Counted from the stretch's first letter, positions 8,195 to 16,628 are shown. The stretch: DNA of 64,000 bases from Microtetraspora glauca (GCA_001570385.1 BBYL01000026.1:62001-126000); one strand, 5' to 3'. The notes: generated from the letters alone by a model not told the origin. Numbers and translations: made by a program.

Positions 8195-9448
8195 TTACGA
8201 CGGCCGTGCCGTCACGGCCGGAGCCGCACCGACGGTGACGGTCGCGGTCTTGTCCTCGCCGTCGTGCTGGAACTTGATCGCGATCCGGTCGCCGGGCGCC
8301 TTGCTGCGGATCGTCACGATGAGCTCGCGGCTGTCGCCCACGGGCTGCCCGTCGACCTCGAGGATGACGTCACCGGGCTTCAGACCCGCCTTGTCCGCCG
8401 GGCCGCCCGGGGTGACGGCGGGCTCACCGCGGTTCGCTCCGGAGGCGATCCGCACACCCTGGCCCTGGTATTCCTGGTCGATGGTGATGCCGATCCGGGA
8501 GGTGCGCGCGGCACCCGTCGTGATCAGCTCCTGGGCGACTCTCCTCACGTGGTTGATGGGGATCGCGAAGCCCAGGCCGATGCTGCCGGTCGGCTGGCCG
8601 AGCAGCGCCCCGCTGCCCAGCGTGGCGATGGCCGAGTTCACCCCGATCACCTGGCCGGACGCGTTGACGAGCGGGCCGCCGGAGTTGCCGGGGTTGATCG
8701 CGGCGTCCGTCTGGATCGCGTTGATCAGCGCGTAGTCGGAGCCGGTCTCGCCGCCCGCCTCGACCGGCCGGTTGAGCGAGCTGACGATGCCGGTGGTGAC
8801 GGTGCCGGTGAGGCCGAGCGGCGAGCCGACGGCGATGACGGGATCGCCCACCACCACGCCGTCGGAGTTCCCCAGGGTGATCTCGGGCGCCCCGAACGTC
8901 TCCTCCGGCTTCACCACGGCGATGTCGGAGTTCGGGTCGCGGCCGACGATCTGGGCCTTGGACGACCTGCGGTTGTTGAACCGGATCCGGATCTCCCCGC
9001 TCTGGGCGGCGACCGCGACCACGTGGTTGTTCGTCACGATGTAGCCGCCCTGGATGACGAAGCCCGAGCCGGTCCCCGCCTCCTGGTTGCCCTTCACCTC
9101 CAGCGAGACCACGCTCGGCAGCACCCGGGACGCGACCCCGGCGACGGACTCGGGCGCCCGCGAGGTCGAACCGGTGGGCACCGCGCTCAGCCGGTACGAC
9201 GGGTCGGTGCCGGACGGCGGCCTGGTCAGCAGGTAGGTGCCGCAGCTCCCCGCCGCCCCGGCCACCAGCGCGATGACCACCGCGAGGGCGAGATACAGGC
9301 GCACAGGGGGCCCACCGGCCGTACGCGCCGGAACGGGCGGATACGGCGGCGGAGGCCCCCAGCCGGGGCCCAGGCCGGTCGCCTGGTAGGGCGCGGGAAG
9401 GAAGTCAGGCCGCTCGGGCGGGTCGAACGCACTCGTGTCGTCGGTCAT
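8195..9448 (-). CDS. htrA: HtrA/DegP-like membrane serine protease with PDZ domain
   Basis: The 417-residue protein has a Pro-rich cytoplasmic N-terminus, one membrane helix near residues 50-75, a trypsin-like domain and a C-terminal PDZ domain (PADKAGLKPGDVILEVDGQPV). The catalytic triad is visible as His in TNNHVV (about 143), Asp in NSDIAV (about 174) and Ser in NPGNSGGPL (about 255). It acts outside the membrane in envelope protein quality control. It lies directly downstream of rseA and sigE and is the expected partner in SigE signalling; in M. tuberculosis HtrA/PepD acts on the SigE-RseA pathway. Confidence 0.92.
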   Translation of the reverse strand: MTDDTSAFDPPERPDFLPAPYQATGLGPGWGPPPPYPPVPARTAGGPPVRLYLALAVVIALVAGAAGSCGTYLLTRPPSGTDPSYRLSAVPTGSTSRAPESVAGVASRVLPSVVSLEVKGNQEAGTGSGFVIQGGYIVTNNHVVAVAAQSGEIRIRFNNRRSSKAQIVGRDPNSDIAVVKPEETFGAPEITLGNSDGVVVGDPVIAVGSPLGLTGTVTTGIVSSLNRPVEAGGETGSDYALINAIQTDAAINPGNSGGPLVNASGQVIGVNSAIATLGSGALLGQPTGSIGLGFAIPINHVRRVAQELITTGAARTSRIGITIDQEYQGQGVRIASGANRGEPAVTPGGPADKAGLKPGDVILEVDGQPVGDSRELIVTIRSKAPGDRIAIKFQHDGEDKTATVTVGAAPAVTARPS

Positions 9449-9475
9449 CCGCGCGGTCCCTCCTGCGTTCGAATG

Positions 9476-10039
9476 TCATCGAGCGAGGTGGGAGCGCAAG
9501 CTCGGCGACGGACTAGGCGTCGGGCTCGTCTGAGGCGGTGCGATGTTCTGCTGCGGGTTGACGAACTGCACCGGAGGGTTGTGGGTCTGCTGGGCCCCCG
9601 TGCCGCCGACGATGAACATCGTACCGAGCGCCACCGCCGCGGAGGCGACCCCCACCGCGACGTATCCCGCCCGGCGTGTACGGCTCGGCCGCCCGGGACC
9701 CGAGTGCCCGCCGCCCAGGCGGGGGCGGTTGTCCAGCGGCGCGATGCCGTGCTGCATCGCCGGCAGCCTGGTGGAGGCGAAGGCCGGATGGTCCGGGAAC
9801 GGCCGCATGCGCGGCGGGATCGGCCCTCCCGGCTCTGACATGCGCAGCAGGGACATGGTGAGATCGACCGGCATGGCCGGCGGCTCGATGGACCGCAACC
9901 GGCTCTTCAACGCGCGCATGGCGTCGACCTCGGCACGGCAGTCCGCGCAGAAGGTCAGATGGGCGAGCGCCCGCTCCCGTTCCCTGTGACCGAGTTCGCC
10001 GTCGATGAGCGCGGAAACGCGCTCGCCAAGATGACTCAT
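9476..10039 (-). CDS. rseA: Zinc-binding anti-sigma factor of SigE (RseA)
   Basis: The 187-residue protein has the ZAS signature HLTFCADC (HxxxCxxC) near residues 27-34 that in homologues binds zinc and grips the ECF sigma factor. A Pro-rich linker leads to one membrane helix (GYVAVGVASAAVALGTMFIVGG, about 125-147) and a short outside tail rich in Pro/Gln/Ser. Its ATG overlaps the sigE stop region by 4 nt, which ties stoichiometry to the sigma factor. The presence of a membrane helix differs from the soluble mycobacterial RseA and suggests that release could occur by membrane proteolysis. Confidence 0.88.
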   Translation of the reverse strand: MSHLGERVSALIDGELGHRERERALAHLTFCADCRAEVDAMRALKSRLRSIEPPAMPVDLTMSLLRMSEPGGPIPPRMRPFPDHPAFASTRLPAMQHGIAPLDNRPRLGGGHSGPGRPSRTRRAGYVAVGVASAAVALGTMFIVGGTGAQQTHNPPVQFVNPQQNIAPPQTSPTPSPSPSLRSHLAR

Positions 10040-10674
10040 GCACCCTCCTTGCTGAACGAAGGGGGGAATTGGTCACCGTTCCTGTTCGCTCCCGGGGCGC
10101 GGTGGTCGAGCGCCTCGCGCAACTGGGCGCGACCCCGGTGGATCCTGCTGCGCACGGTGCCGAGCTTCACTCCCAGCGTCGCCGCGATCTCCTCGTACGA
10201 CAGTCCCTCGATGTCGCACAGCACCACGGCCGCGCGGAACTCGGGCGCGAGCGCGTCGAGCGCCGCCTGGATGTCGTGCTCCAGGTGGGCGTCGTCGTAC
10301 GCCTGCGCCGGCGACGGCTCCCGGCCGTGCAGCCGCTCCGCGGCGTCGTCGGCCAGCCCCTCGAACCTGATGCGCTGCCTGCGCCGTGCCATGTCGAGGA
10401 AGAGGTTCGTGGTGATCCGGTGCAACCAGCCCTCGAAGGTGCCCGGCGTGTAGCTGGACAGCGAACGGAAGACCCGGACGAAGACCTCCTGTGTCAGGTC
10501 CTCGGCGTCGTGCACGTTGCCGGTGAGGCGGTACGCGAGCCGGTAGACCCGAGCGGAATGCGTTCTGACGACCTCCTCCCAGGTGGGAGGCGTCCAGTCG
10601 GACACGGGGGCGTCCGCCTGGTGGTCGTGGTCGTCCACCGGGAGTCCTCTCTGCAGGATCGTCGCTACAGCCAT
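10036..10674 (-). CDS. sigE: ECF RNA polymerase sigma factor SigE
   Basis: The 212-residue protein is a group 4 sigma factor. Region 2 is at about 35-100 (VYRLAYRLTGNVHDAEDLTQEVFVRVF, EGWLHRITTNLFLD) and region 4 at about 140-195 (FRAAVVLCDIEGLSYEEIAATLGVKLGTVRSRIHRGRAQL). Neighbours rseA, htrA and tatB identify it as the envelope-stress SigE of the mycobacterial type. An upstream ECF-type promoter suggests positive autoregulation. The start is taken at 10674; the first 28 residues are a poorly conserved acidic tail. Confidence 0.93.
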   Translation of the reverse strand: MAVATILQRGLPVDDHDHQADAPVSDWTPPTWEEVVRTHSARVYRLAYRLTGNVHDAEDLTQEVFVRVFRSLSSYTPGTFEGWLHRITTNLFLDMARRRQRIRFEGLADDAAERLHGREPSPAQAYDDAHLEHDIQAALDALAPEFRAAVVLCDIEGLSYEEIAATLGVKLGTVRSRIHRGRAQLREALDHRAPGANRNGDQFPPSFSKEGA

Positions 10675-10742
10675 AGTGCCTGGTTTCGCCCCTTCCTGCG
10701 CACCGCGATCGAGCGGTCTCTACAAAGACCGTTCAAAGCGTG

Positions 10743-10769
10743 CAACGTCCCCGTTGTGGCGTGAGTTCC
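10743..10769 (-). promoter_or_regulatory. Predicted SigE-type autoregulatory promoter of sigE
   Basis: Reading the minus strand, GGAACT (10769-10764) is followed after exactly 16 nt by CGTTG (10747-10743). This fits the mycobacterial SigE/ECF consensus of GGAACY, 15-16 nt, CGTT. A transcript would begin near 10736, about 60 nt before the sigE start. The site also lies 57 nt upstream of the divergent O-methyltransferase start. It is a pattern match, not proof of use. Confidence 0.6.
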
Positions 10770-10825
10770 CGTTCGACCCCGACTCCCCTAGGCTGCGACA
10801 AAATGCAGGAGGGAAGGAGAGGCCG

Positions 10826-11461
10826 ATGGCGACGACCCCGGCCAGCCTGGCCTACGCGGAGGAGTTCGTCCCCGAGGACGAGATCCTGCAATCCGCGCGC
10901 CGGCGCGGCATCGAGGTGGGAGCGCCCCCGATCCTGCCCGGGGGCGGGGCGGCGCTCTGCTTCCTCGCCACCGCGATCAACGCCCGCTCGGTGGTCGAGG
11001 TCGGCACGGGCTGCGGCGTCTCGGGACTGTGGCTCCTTCGCGGCATGCGCCCGGACGGCACGCTGACCAGCGTCGACTCCGAGCCGGAGCACCAGCGCCT
11101 GGCCCGCAAGACGTTCGCGGAAGCCGGTTTCTCCGGCAGCAGGATCCGCCTGATCGGCGGCCGCGCCCTCGACGTGCTCCCCCGCCTCGCCGACGGGGGA
11201 TACGACCTTGTCTTCTGCGACGCCGCCAAGCAGGAGTACGGCGACTACCTGGCCGAGTCGGTACGGCTGCTGCGCCCGGGCGGGATCGTCGCGTTCGACA
11301 ACGCCCTCTGGCACGACCGCGTGGCCGACCCCACCCAGCGTGACCCGGACACCGTCGCCGTCCGGGAGCTGGGCAAGCTGGTCCGCTCCGACGACCGGCT
11401 CCGCCCGCTGATGCTGCCACTCGGCGACGGCCTGCTCGCCGCCGTGAAGCTGTCCCAGTGA
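10826..11461 (+). CDS. Class I SAM-dependent O-methyltransferase
   Basis: The 211-residue protein is a catechol/caffeoyl-CoA O-methyltransferase-type enzyme (Methyltransf_24/3). Motif I VVEVGTGCGVSGLWL is near residue 52, the acidic residue that binds SAM is in LTSVDSEPEHQ, and LVFCDAAKQEYGDYL carries the metal-binding Asp. The ATG follows AGGAGGGAAGGAGAG, a strong ribosome site. The homologue Rv1220c sits in the same place next to sigE in mycobacteria (from memory). The acceptor is unknown. Confidence 0.87.
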   Translation: MATTPASLAYAEEFVPEDEILQSARRRGIEVGAPPILPGGGAALCFLATAINARSVVEVGTGCGVSGLWLLRGMRPDGTLTSVDSEPEHQRLARKTFAEAGFSGSRIRLIGGRALDVLPRLADGGYDLVFCDAAKQEYGDYLAESVRLLRPGGIVAFDNALWHDRVADPTQRDPDTVAVRELGKLVRSDDRLRPLMLPLGDGLLAAVKLSQ

Positions 11462-11471
11462 GCTGTCCAGC

Positions 11472-11510
11472 GAGCTGATTCAGTGAGCTGATTCAGTGAG
11501 CTGATTCACT
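11472..11510. repeat. Three 13-bp direct repeats at a convergent gene end
   Basis: The unit gagctgattcagt occurs three times in a row (11472, 11485 and, with one change, 11498). The copies span the last codons and stop of pepA. The repeat encodes the NQLTESAH-like tail of PepA and probably arose by slippage. Confidence 0.7.
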
Positions 11511-12901
11511 GACGTCAGATAGTGCAGCAGCAGCCGTACGCCGAACCCGGTGCCACCCTTGGTGATCTCGCCGTCGTCGGCGCTCGACCGCGCGGGCCCG
11601 GCGACGTCCAGATGCGCCCACGGCCGGCCGCCCGTGAACTCCCTGAGGAAGAGGGCGGCGGCGACCGATCCCGCCGACCCCGACATCCGCCTGTCGACGT
11701 TGGCCAGATCGGCGATGTCCGAGTCCAGGTCGGCGCGGTAGTCGTCGATCAACGGCATCCGCCACAGCCGGTCGCCGGTGACCTCCCCCGAGGCCAGCAG
11801 CGCGCTCGCCAGCGCGTCGTCGGTCGCGTAGAGCGCGCCCAGCCGCAGCCCGAGCGCGACCTTGGCCGCGCCGGTCAGGGTGGCGATGTCGATCATCGCG
11901 TCGGGAGCGAGCTCCGCGTCGGCGTAGGCGAGCGCGTCCGCCAGCACCAGCCGGCCCTCCGCGTCGGTGTTCAGCACCTCGACGGTGCGCCCGCCGTACT
12001 GGGTGATGACGTCACCCGGCCGCTGGGCGGAGCCGGAGAACGCGTTCTCCGCGCACGCCACGAGGCCGGTGACCCGCACGGGCACGCCGGCCGTCGCGAG
12101 CGCCCCCATGACGGCGATGACGGTCGCCCCGCCGGCCATGTCGGTCTTCATCGTCTTCATGCCTTCTTCGGGCTTGAGCGACAGACCGCCGGTGTCGAAC
12201 GTGATGCCCTTGCCGACGAGGACGACGTGCCGGGTCGCCCCCTCAGGCGCGTACGAGATCTCCACCAGCCTGGGAGGGCCGGCCGAACCCCGTCCGACCG
12301 CGCGGATGCCGCCGAAGTCCACGAGCTCGGTGTCCTCGCGGAACCCCAGCCCGGCATCGGCGGCGACCGACCGCGCCTGCTCCGCGAGCCAGGCCGGGGA
12401 CTTGACCGACGCGGGGGTGTTGATCAGGTCGCGGGCCAGCGACGTCGCGCGGGCGATCGTCTCACCCCGCCGCAGCGCCTCCTCGTCCCCTCCGACAAAG
12501 ACGATCTTCGGCGGCGTACGGCTCGCACCGATCCGGAACGTGTACGACGCGAGCAGCGCGCCCTCGGCCAGCGCGGCGGCGTCGGTGACCTCCGGTACCC
12601 GGATCCAGACGGTCGCGCCCCCCTTGATCTTCCTGACCACGGAGGCGCCGGCTCTGCGCAGGTCAGCGGCCGAACCAGCGCCGATGCCGTACAGGAGGAC
12701 GCGGCGGATGCCCGAGCCGAGCGCGACCGGGACCTCGACGACCTCTCCTGGATCCCCCTTGGCCTCGTAATGGGCCAGCAGCGCGTCCACCGGCAGGGGA
12801 AGCTCCGCCGGAGGAGCGAGATCGCGTCCGAACGGCACGGCGACGAACTGTGCGTCGACGGCGGGCTCGGCGGCGAAGGTCGGCGTGGTCTCTATCGGCA
12901 C
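11480..12901 (-). CDS. pepA: Leucyl aminopeptidase, M17 family
   Basis: The 473-residue protein is a cytosolic M17 metallopeptidase that removes N-terminal amino acids. The two-metal site is visible in VLVGKGITFDTGGLSLKP and the family signature NTDAEGRL, with MKTDMAGGA between them; the C-terminal third is the catalytic domain. The GTG at 12901 is chosen because GGAGG lies 5 nt upstream; a TTG-TTG pair further upstream would place the ribosome site inside the coding region. The downstream end carries a short tandem repeat. Confidence 0.93.
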   Translation of the reverse strand: MPIETTPTFAAEPAVDAQFVAVPFGRDLAPPAELPLPVDALLAHYEAKGDPGEVVEVPVALGSGIRRVLLYGIGAGSAADLRRAGASVVRKIKGGATVWIRVPEVTDAAALAEGALLASYTFRIGASRTPPKIVFVGGDEEALRRGETIARATSLARDLINTPASVKSPAWLAEQARSVAADAGLGFREDTELVDFGGIRAVGRGSAGPPRLVEISYAPEGATRHVVLVGKGITFDTGGLSLKPEEGMKTMKTDMAGGATVIAVMGALATAGVPVRVTGLVACAENAFSGSAQRPGDVITQYGGRTVEVLNTDAEGRLVLADALAYADAELAPDAMIDIATLTGAAKVALGLRLGALYATDDALASALLASGEVTGDRLWRMPLIDDYRADLDSDIADLANVDRRMSGSAGSVAAALFLREFTGGRPWAHLDVAGPARSSADDGEITKGGTGFGVRLLLHYLTSVNQLTESAH

Positions 12902-12980
12902 AGGCACCTCCAACAAGGCGGCCCCGGCACCGGGAACATCCCCGCCGCCAGGGCCGAAAATCGAACAGGTCGGCTGGGAG

Positions 12981-13148
12981 TCAGCCGACCACCTTCTTCA
13001 GTGCGTCTCCAAGGGCGCCGGCCTCATCCGCCGAGAGCTCGACGACGAGCCGGCCGCCACCCTCGAGAGGGACCCGCATGACAATGCCCCGGCCTTCCTT
13101 GGTGACTTCCAGCGGACCGTCGCCAGTCCGCGGCTTCATCGCCGCCAT
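12981..13148 (-). CDS. DUF3117 small conserved actinobacterial protein
   Basis: The 55-residue protein MAAMKPRTGDGPLEVTKEGR.. belongs to DUF3117, a family with one strongly conserved Pro/Arg-Thr-Gly-Asp-Gly-Pro start and a central RGIVMRVPLEGGGRLVVELS strand pair. The function is unknown. The ATG at 13148 has AAGGGA 8 nt upstream; an upstream frame to 13166 is less likely. In mycobacteria the counterpart (Rv1211) lies beside tagA, which is also nearby here. Confidence 0.88.
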   Translation of the reverse strand: MAAMKPRTGDGPLEVTKEGRGIVMRVPLEGGGRLVVELSADEAGALGDALKKVVG

Positions 13149-13327
13149 GCGTGCATCCCTTCCCACGTCGCCGGCTGCCCGGGGGTGGCCGGCTTATTCA
13201 CGTCTTGTGTGATGGCCTATTATCCCGCCTCTGAGCTTAAAAAGGTAACGACCGTGCCCCGTACAGTCGATCAAAGGACGTCGGATATGCATTGTCGACG
13301 GCAGATCCTGACAGCACACTGGGTGGG

Positions 13328-14119
13328 ATGAACGCCCGAGCCGCGCTTTTCGATCTCTACGGAGACCATCTCCGTACCCGCGGCGCTCGCGCGTCCGTGG
13401 CCGCCCTCGTCCGGCTGCTCGCACCTCTCGGCATCGCCGCTCCGGCCGTACGTACCGCGATATCGCGGATGGTCCGCCAGGGCTGGCTCGCTCCGGTGCG
13501 GCTGCCCCACGGCCCCGGGTACGCGCTGACCCCGAAGGGCGTGAACCGCCTCGACGAGGCGGTGGCGCGCGTCTACCGGGTGGGCCCGGTGAGCTGGTCC
13601 GGCCGGTGGCACCTGCTGGTTCTCGAACCGGTACGCGACCGGCCGCGACGGGAGCGGCTCCGCGCGGATCTGGCGTTCCTCGGCTACGCACCCCTCTCGG
13701 AGACCACCTGGATCGGCCCCCGTCCCTCCCCCGAACTGGACACGCTGCGGATCAGCGCCGACAGGTTCGACGCCACCCTCGCGGGCGATCCGCGGGAGCT
13801 GGTGGCCCGTGCCTGGGATCTCGACGCGATCGGCCGGGCGTACGAGGAGTGGCTGGCCGACGCGGAGGTCCTCGTCGGCTCGCTGCCCGACGGCGCGTCC
13901 GACGACCAGGTCTTCGCGGTCCGGAGCAGGCTTCTGCACGGCTGGCGGAACTTCCTGTTCCGCGATCCCGGGCTGCCCGCCGAACTCCTGCCCCCCGCGT
14001 GGCCGGGAGAGAAGGCCCGCCTCTACTTTGAGCGGGAGGCCGCTCGGCTGCTGCCGGCCGCCACCGCGTTCATCGACCAGAACATGGATGGAGCACTTGA
14101 CGTCTTTCCCCACGGCTGA
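13328..14119 (+). CDS. PaaX family transcriptional regulator
   Basis: The 263-residue protein has the PaaX layout: an N-terminal winged helix (residues 1-75, RTRGARASVAALVRLLAPLGIAAPAVRTAISRMVRQGWL), a middle PaaX domain (about 85-165) and the C-terminal PaaX-C helix bundle (LVARAWDLDAIGRAYEEWL). PaaX represses phenylacetate catabolism and is released by phenylacetyl-CoA. The neighbour on the same strand is a PaaG-like isomerase/hydratase, which supports the assignment, although no paaK or paaABCDE genes are present. The start ATG at 13328 is preceded by GGGTGGG. Confidence 0.88.
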   Translation: MNARAALFDLYGDHLRTRGARASVAALVRLLAPLGIAAPAVRTAISRMVRQGWLAPVRLPHGPGYALTPKGVNRLDEAVARVYRVGPVSWSGRWHLLVLEPVRDRPRRERLRADLAFLGYAPLSETTWIGPRPSPELDTLRISADRFDATLAGDPRELVARAWDLDAIGRAYEEWLADAEVLVGSLPDGASDDQVFAVRSRLLHGWRNFLFRDPGLPAELLPPAWPGEKARLYFEREAARLLPAATAFIDQNMDGALDVFPHG

Positions 14120-14377
14120 AGCCGGAGCATTCCAACCCTCACGGGTCGGGTTTCCCGCTTCACCGGCGGTCGCCGTCGCGGTCAGGACGAGGGACGGGGA
14201 ACCGTCCGACGGTCCCGCGCAGCCCTCACAGGCTTCACTTTCCGCCAGCCCGGCGGTAGGTCCCGCGGCCTGGTTCTCGCCGCCGGACAGCCGCCACGAC
14301 AGCCGACAACCCGCGGCACCATGCCGCGTTTCCTCCTCAGGGCCGAAGGCCGGGGACTCCACACCGAAGGAGATGCG
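14120..14377. other. 258-nt gap between paaX-like and paaG-like genes
   Basis: This stretch between the regulator and the enoyl-CoA hydratase has no credible open frame of its own. Just after the PaaX stop, TCACGGGTCGGGTTTCCCGCTTC could form a weak hairpin. The end carries GAAGGAGATGCG, the ribosome site for the next gene. The region probably holds the promoter of the paaG-like gene. Confidence 0.45.
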
Positions 14378-15181
14378 ATGACCGCCACCGATGACGTCGC
14401 CGACGAGGTTTCCTACGAGTTCGGCGACGGAGTCGCCACGATCACGCTGAACCGTCCGGACGCCATGAACTCGCTGACCATCTCGATGAAGTCCGCGTTG
14501 CTCGCCGCCGTGGAACGGGCCAGGGACGACGTGTCCGTACGCGCGGTGCTGCTGACCGGCCGGGGCCGCGGCTTCTGCGCCGGGCAGGACCTGCGTGAGC
14601 ACGCGGACCTGCTGGAGCGCGGCCTCGGACTCGCCGACACGGTACGGCAGCACTACAACCCGATCGTGCGGGCGCTCACCTCGATGGAGAAGCCGGTCGT
14701 CGCGGCGGTCAACGGGGTGGCGGCCGGCGCGGGCGCCGCGCTGGCGTTCGCGTGCGACTTCCGGGTGGCCTCGGACAAGGCGAAGTTCGCCATGGCGTTC
14801 ACCGGGATCGGCCTCGCTCCGGACTCGGGCGCGTCCTGGACGCTGCAGCGCCTGATCGGGCCGGCCCGGGCCCGTGAGCTGCTCCTGCTCGGCGACGTCG
14901 TGGACGCCGGCCGCGCGCTGGAGCTGGGCCTGGTCTCCCGGGTCGTCCCCGCCGACGAGGTGATGACCGTGGCCCGCGAGCTGGCCGTACGGCTGGCGCA
15001 GGGGCCCACCCGGGCGTACTCGGCGACCAGGAAGGCGCTGGACTACGCCGCCTCGCACTCGTTGTCGGAGGCGCTGGATCTGGAGGCGGACCTTCAGGAG
15101 GAGTGCGCGGCCACGGCCGACCACGCCGCGGCGACCAAGGCGTTCCTCAACAAGGAGCGGCCTCGCTTTGAGGGGCGTTGA
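14378..15181 (+). CDS. Enoyl-CoA hydratase/isomerase, PaaG-like
   Basis: The 267-residue crotonase-fold protein contains the oxyanion-hole segments RGFCAGQDLREHAD (near 64) and NGVAAGAGAALAFACDFRVAS (near 110), and the GLAPDSGASWTLQRLIGPARARELLL helix. The DSGASW sequence with Asp at the crotonase second active-site position is characteristic of PaaG (ring-1,2-epoxyphenylacetyl-CoA isomerase). The adjacent PaaX regulator supports a role in phenylacetyl-CoA use, but other PaaG substrates cannot be excluded. The ATG at 14378 follows GAAGGAG. Its end overlaps the 3' end of tag by 35 nt on the other strand. Confidence 0.86.
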   Translation: MTATDDVADEVSYEFGDGVATITLNRPDAMNSLTISMKSALLAAVERARDDVSVRAVLLTGRGRGFCAGQDLREHADLLERGLGLADTVRQHYNPIVRALTSMEKPVVAAVNGVAAGAGAALAFACDFRVASDKAKFAMAFTGIGLAPDSGASWTLQRLIGPARARELLLLGDVVDAGRALELGLVSRVVPADEVMTVARELAVRLAQGPTRAYSATRKALDYAASHSLSEALDLEADLQEECAATADHAAATKAFLNKERPRFEGR

Positions 15182-15722
15182 CGGCGTCCCTCACCCAGCA
15201 GCCGGCCAGGTGATCGTTGACCAGCCCGATGGCCTGCATGAGCGCGTAGGCCGTGGTCGGCCCGACGAAGCGGAAGCCGTTCTTCTTGAGCTCCTTGGCC
15301 AGTGCCGTGGATCCCGGCGTACGGGCCGGGAGTTCGGCGCCGGTGCGGGGCACCGGCGCGGCCGGATCGGCGTACTTCCACACCAGGTCGGACAGCCCGC
15401 CGGGCAGGTCCAGCGCGGCCCTCGCGTTGGCGAGGGCCGCCTCGATCTTGGCGCGGTTACGGACGATGCCCGCGTCGCCCATCAGCCGCTCCACGTCCGA
15501 CTCGTCGAACGCGGCGACCTTCTCGATGGAGAACCCGGCGAAGGCCGCGCGAAAGTTCTCCCGCTTGCGCAGGATGGTCAGCCAGGACAGACCGGACTGG
15601 AACGCCTCCAGCGTGACCCGCTCGAAGACGCCGTCGTCGCCGCGGACGGGTCGGCCCCACTCGTCGTCGTGGTACGCGATGTAGTCGGGCGCCGAGGTGG
15701 CCCACGCGCATCTCATCATCAT
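15147..15722 (-). CDS. tag: DNA-3-methyladenine glycosylase I
   Basis: The 191-residue protein is a TagA-type base-excision enzyme that removes 3-methyladenine from DNA. The RCAWATS start with the zinc-binding Cys, the YHDDEWG motif, SGLSWLTILRKRENFR, and NDHLAGCW with the second His/Cys pair are all present. Three in-frame ATGs stand at the start; the best spacing to GGAGG favours the middle one. The start lies at the stop of the DivIVA-like gene, so they are likely one operon. Confidence 0.93.
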   Translation of the reverse strand: MMMRCAWATSAPDYIAYHDDEWGRPVRGDDGVFERVTLEAFQSGLSWLTILRKRENFRAAFAGFSIEKVAAFDESDVERLMGDAGIVRNRAKIEAALANARAALDLPGGLSDLVWKYADPAAPVPRTGAELPARTPGSTALAKELKKNGFRFVGPTTAYALMQAIGLVNDHLAGCWVRDAVNAPQSEAAPC

Positions 15723-16318
15723 GCGTCCTCCCAGGCCCCGTTGGCGGCCGCCGTCGCGACCTGGGGGCGGGGCTCGACGCTTTCGGCGTTGTGGGCGCTG
15801 TCGGATGTCTTCGTGCTGTCGGCTTCTCCAGCGCTTTCCGTCGTCCCGGCCTTCCCGATCTTCTCGGTCTTCCCGGCGGCTTCGGCAGCGGCGGCTTCGC
15901 CGGGGTCCGCGTGATCGGGCTCGTGGGCGTCGTGGGCGGGGTCCGCGGGCTCCACGTGATCAGTGGGCCGGGCGGGCTCGGAGGAGTCCTCAGGGCGGCC
16001 GTACAGCCGCTCCGCGAGCACCTGGGCGAGGCGCTGCTCCAAGGCGGCGATGTGGGCGTCCCGCTCGCTGAGCGAGATCGCGGCCCGCTGGAGCGTCGCG
16101 TCGACGGCGTCCGTCTGGTAGCCGACGAGACCGATCGGCAGTTGCAGCCCGGCCAGGTCCGCGGCGTCCATCCGCCCTGCGGGGAGGACGAGCGGTGGCG
16201 TGTCTGGCGTGAACTCGGCCAGCGCGCCGCCATGGCCCTGCGAAACCTTTACCGCGCAGCCTACGACGGCGAGCGCCGCGAGGACGAGAACGACCAGCAC
16301 ATACGAATCGTGCCACAA
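15719..16318 (-). CDS. Membrane-anchored DivIVA-like protein
   Basis: The 199-residue protein has one N-terminal membrane helix (YVLVVLVLAALAVVGCAVKV) and a DivIVA-type motif near residue 55 (LQLPIGLVGYQTDAVDATLQ), then a coiled-coil stretch (SERDAHIAALEQRLAQVLAERL) and a long disordered acidic tail. DivIVA domains bind curved membrane and recruit cell-wall growth factors. The start TTG is uncertain. From memory a similar protein (Rv1209) precedes tagA in mycobacteria. Confidence 0.75.
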   Translation of the reverse strand: MWHDSYVLVVLVLAALAVVGCAVKVSQGHGGALAEFTPDTPPLVLPAGRMDAADLAGLQLPIGLVGYQTDAVDATLQRAAISLSERDAHIAALEQRLAQVLAERLYGRPEDSSEPARPTDHVEPADPAHDAHEPDHADPGEAAAAEAAGKTEKIGKAGTTESAGEADSTKTSDSAHNAESVEPRPQVATAAANGAWEDA

Positions 16319-16343
16319 GTCCCATCCGTGGGAGCATCAAAGT

Positions 16344-16628
16344 ATGACGGTGGTACTCGGCCCCGATGACGCGATCGACCCGGGATGGGCGTGGGCCGGC
16401 TCCGTGGCCGAGGTGTCGGACCTCGTCCGGGCCGGCCTTACGGTCGCCGTGACCCTGCCCGAGGACGCGACCGAGGCGGTCGCGACGGCCGCCGTCTTCG
16501 CCTGGGCAGGGGCGCGGGTGTTCCGCACGACCCCGGAGACGGCCCGGGACGTACGGCTCGCGGTCGAGATGACCGACTCTCTGGCCGGACGGCGGCCTCC
16601 GGCCCTAACTCGGCGTGGCCTCGCCTAG
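16344..16628 (+). CDS. Small FolP-like (dihydropteroate synthase C-terminal) protein
   Basis: The 94-residue protein ends AWAGARVFRTT..., RLAVEMTDSLAGRRPPALTRRGLA, which is the pattern of the last helix and tail of dihydropteroate synthase (normally VRVFRVHDV, TRPPAxxxRGLA). The remaining pterin- and pABA-binding barrel parts are missing, so synthase activity is not expected. It is divergent from the DivIVA-like gene and convergent with a LOG gene. In mycobacteria folP2 (Rv1207) lies in this neighbourhood, so it may be a remnant or a repurposed fragment of that gene. The ATG at 16344 has only a weak ribosome site. Confidence 0.65.
   Translation: MTVVLGPDDAIDPGWAWAGSVAEVSDLVRAGLTVAVTLPEDATEAVATAAVFAWAGARVFRTTPETARDVRLAVEMTDSLAGRRPPALTRRGLA

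Noticed and set aside
11480..12916. TTG start of pepA at 12916
   Set aside because: A GGAGG at the right distance from the GTG at 12901 makes the longer start less likely.
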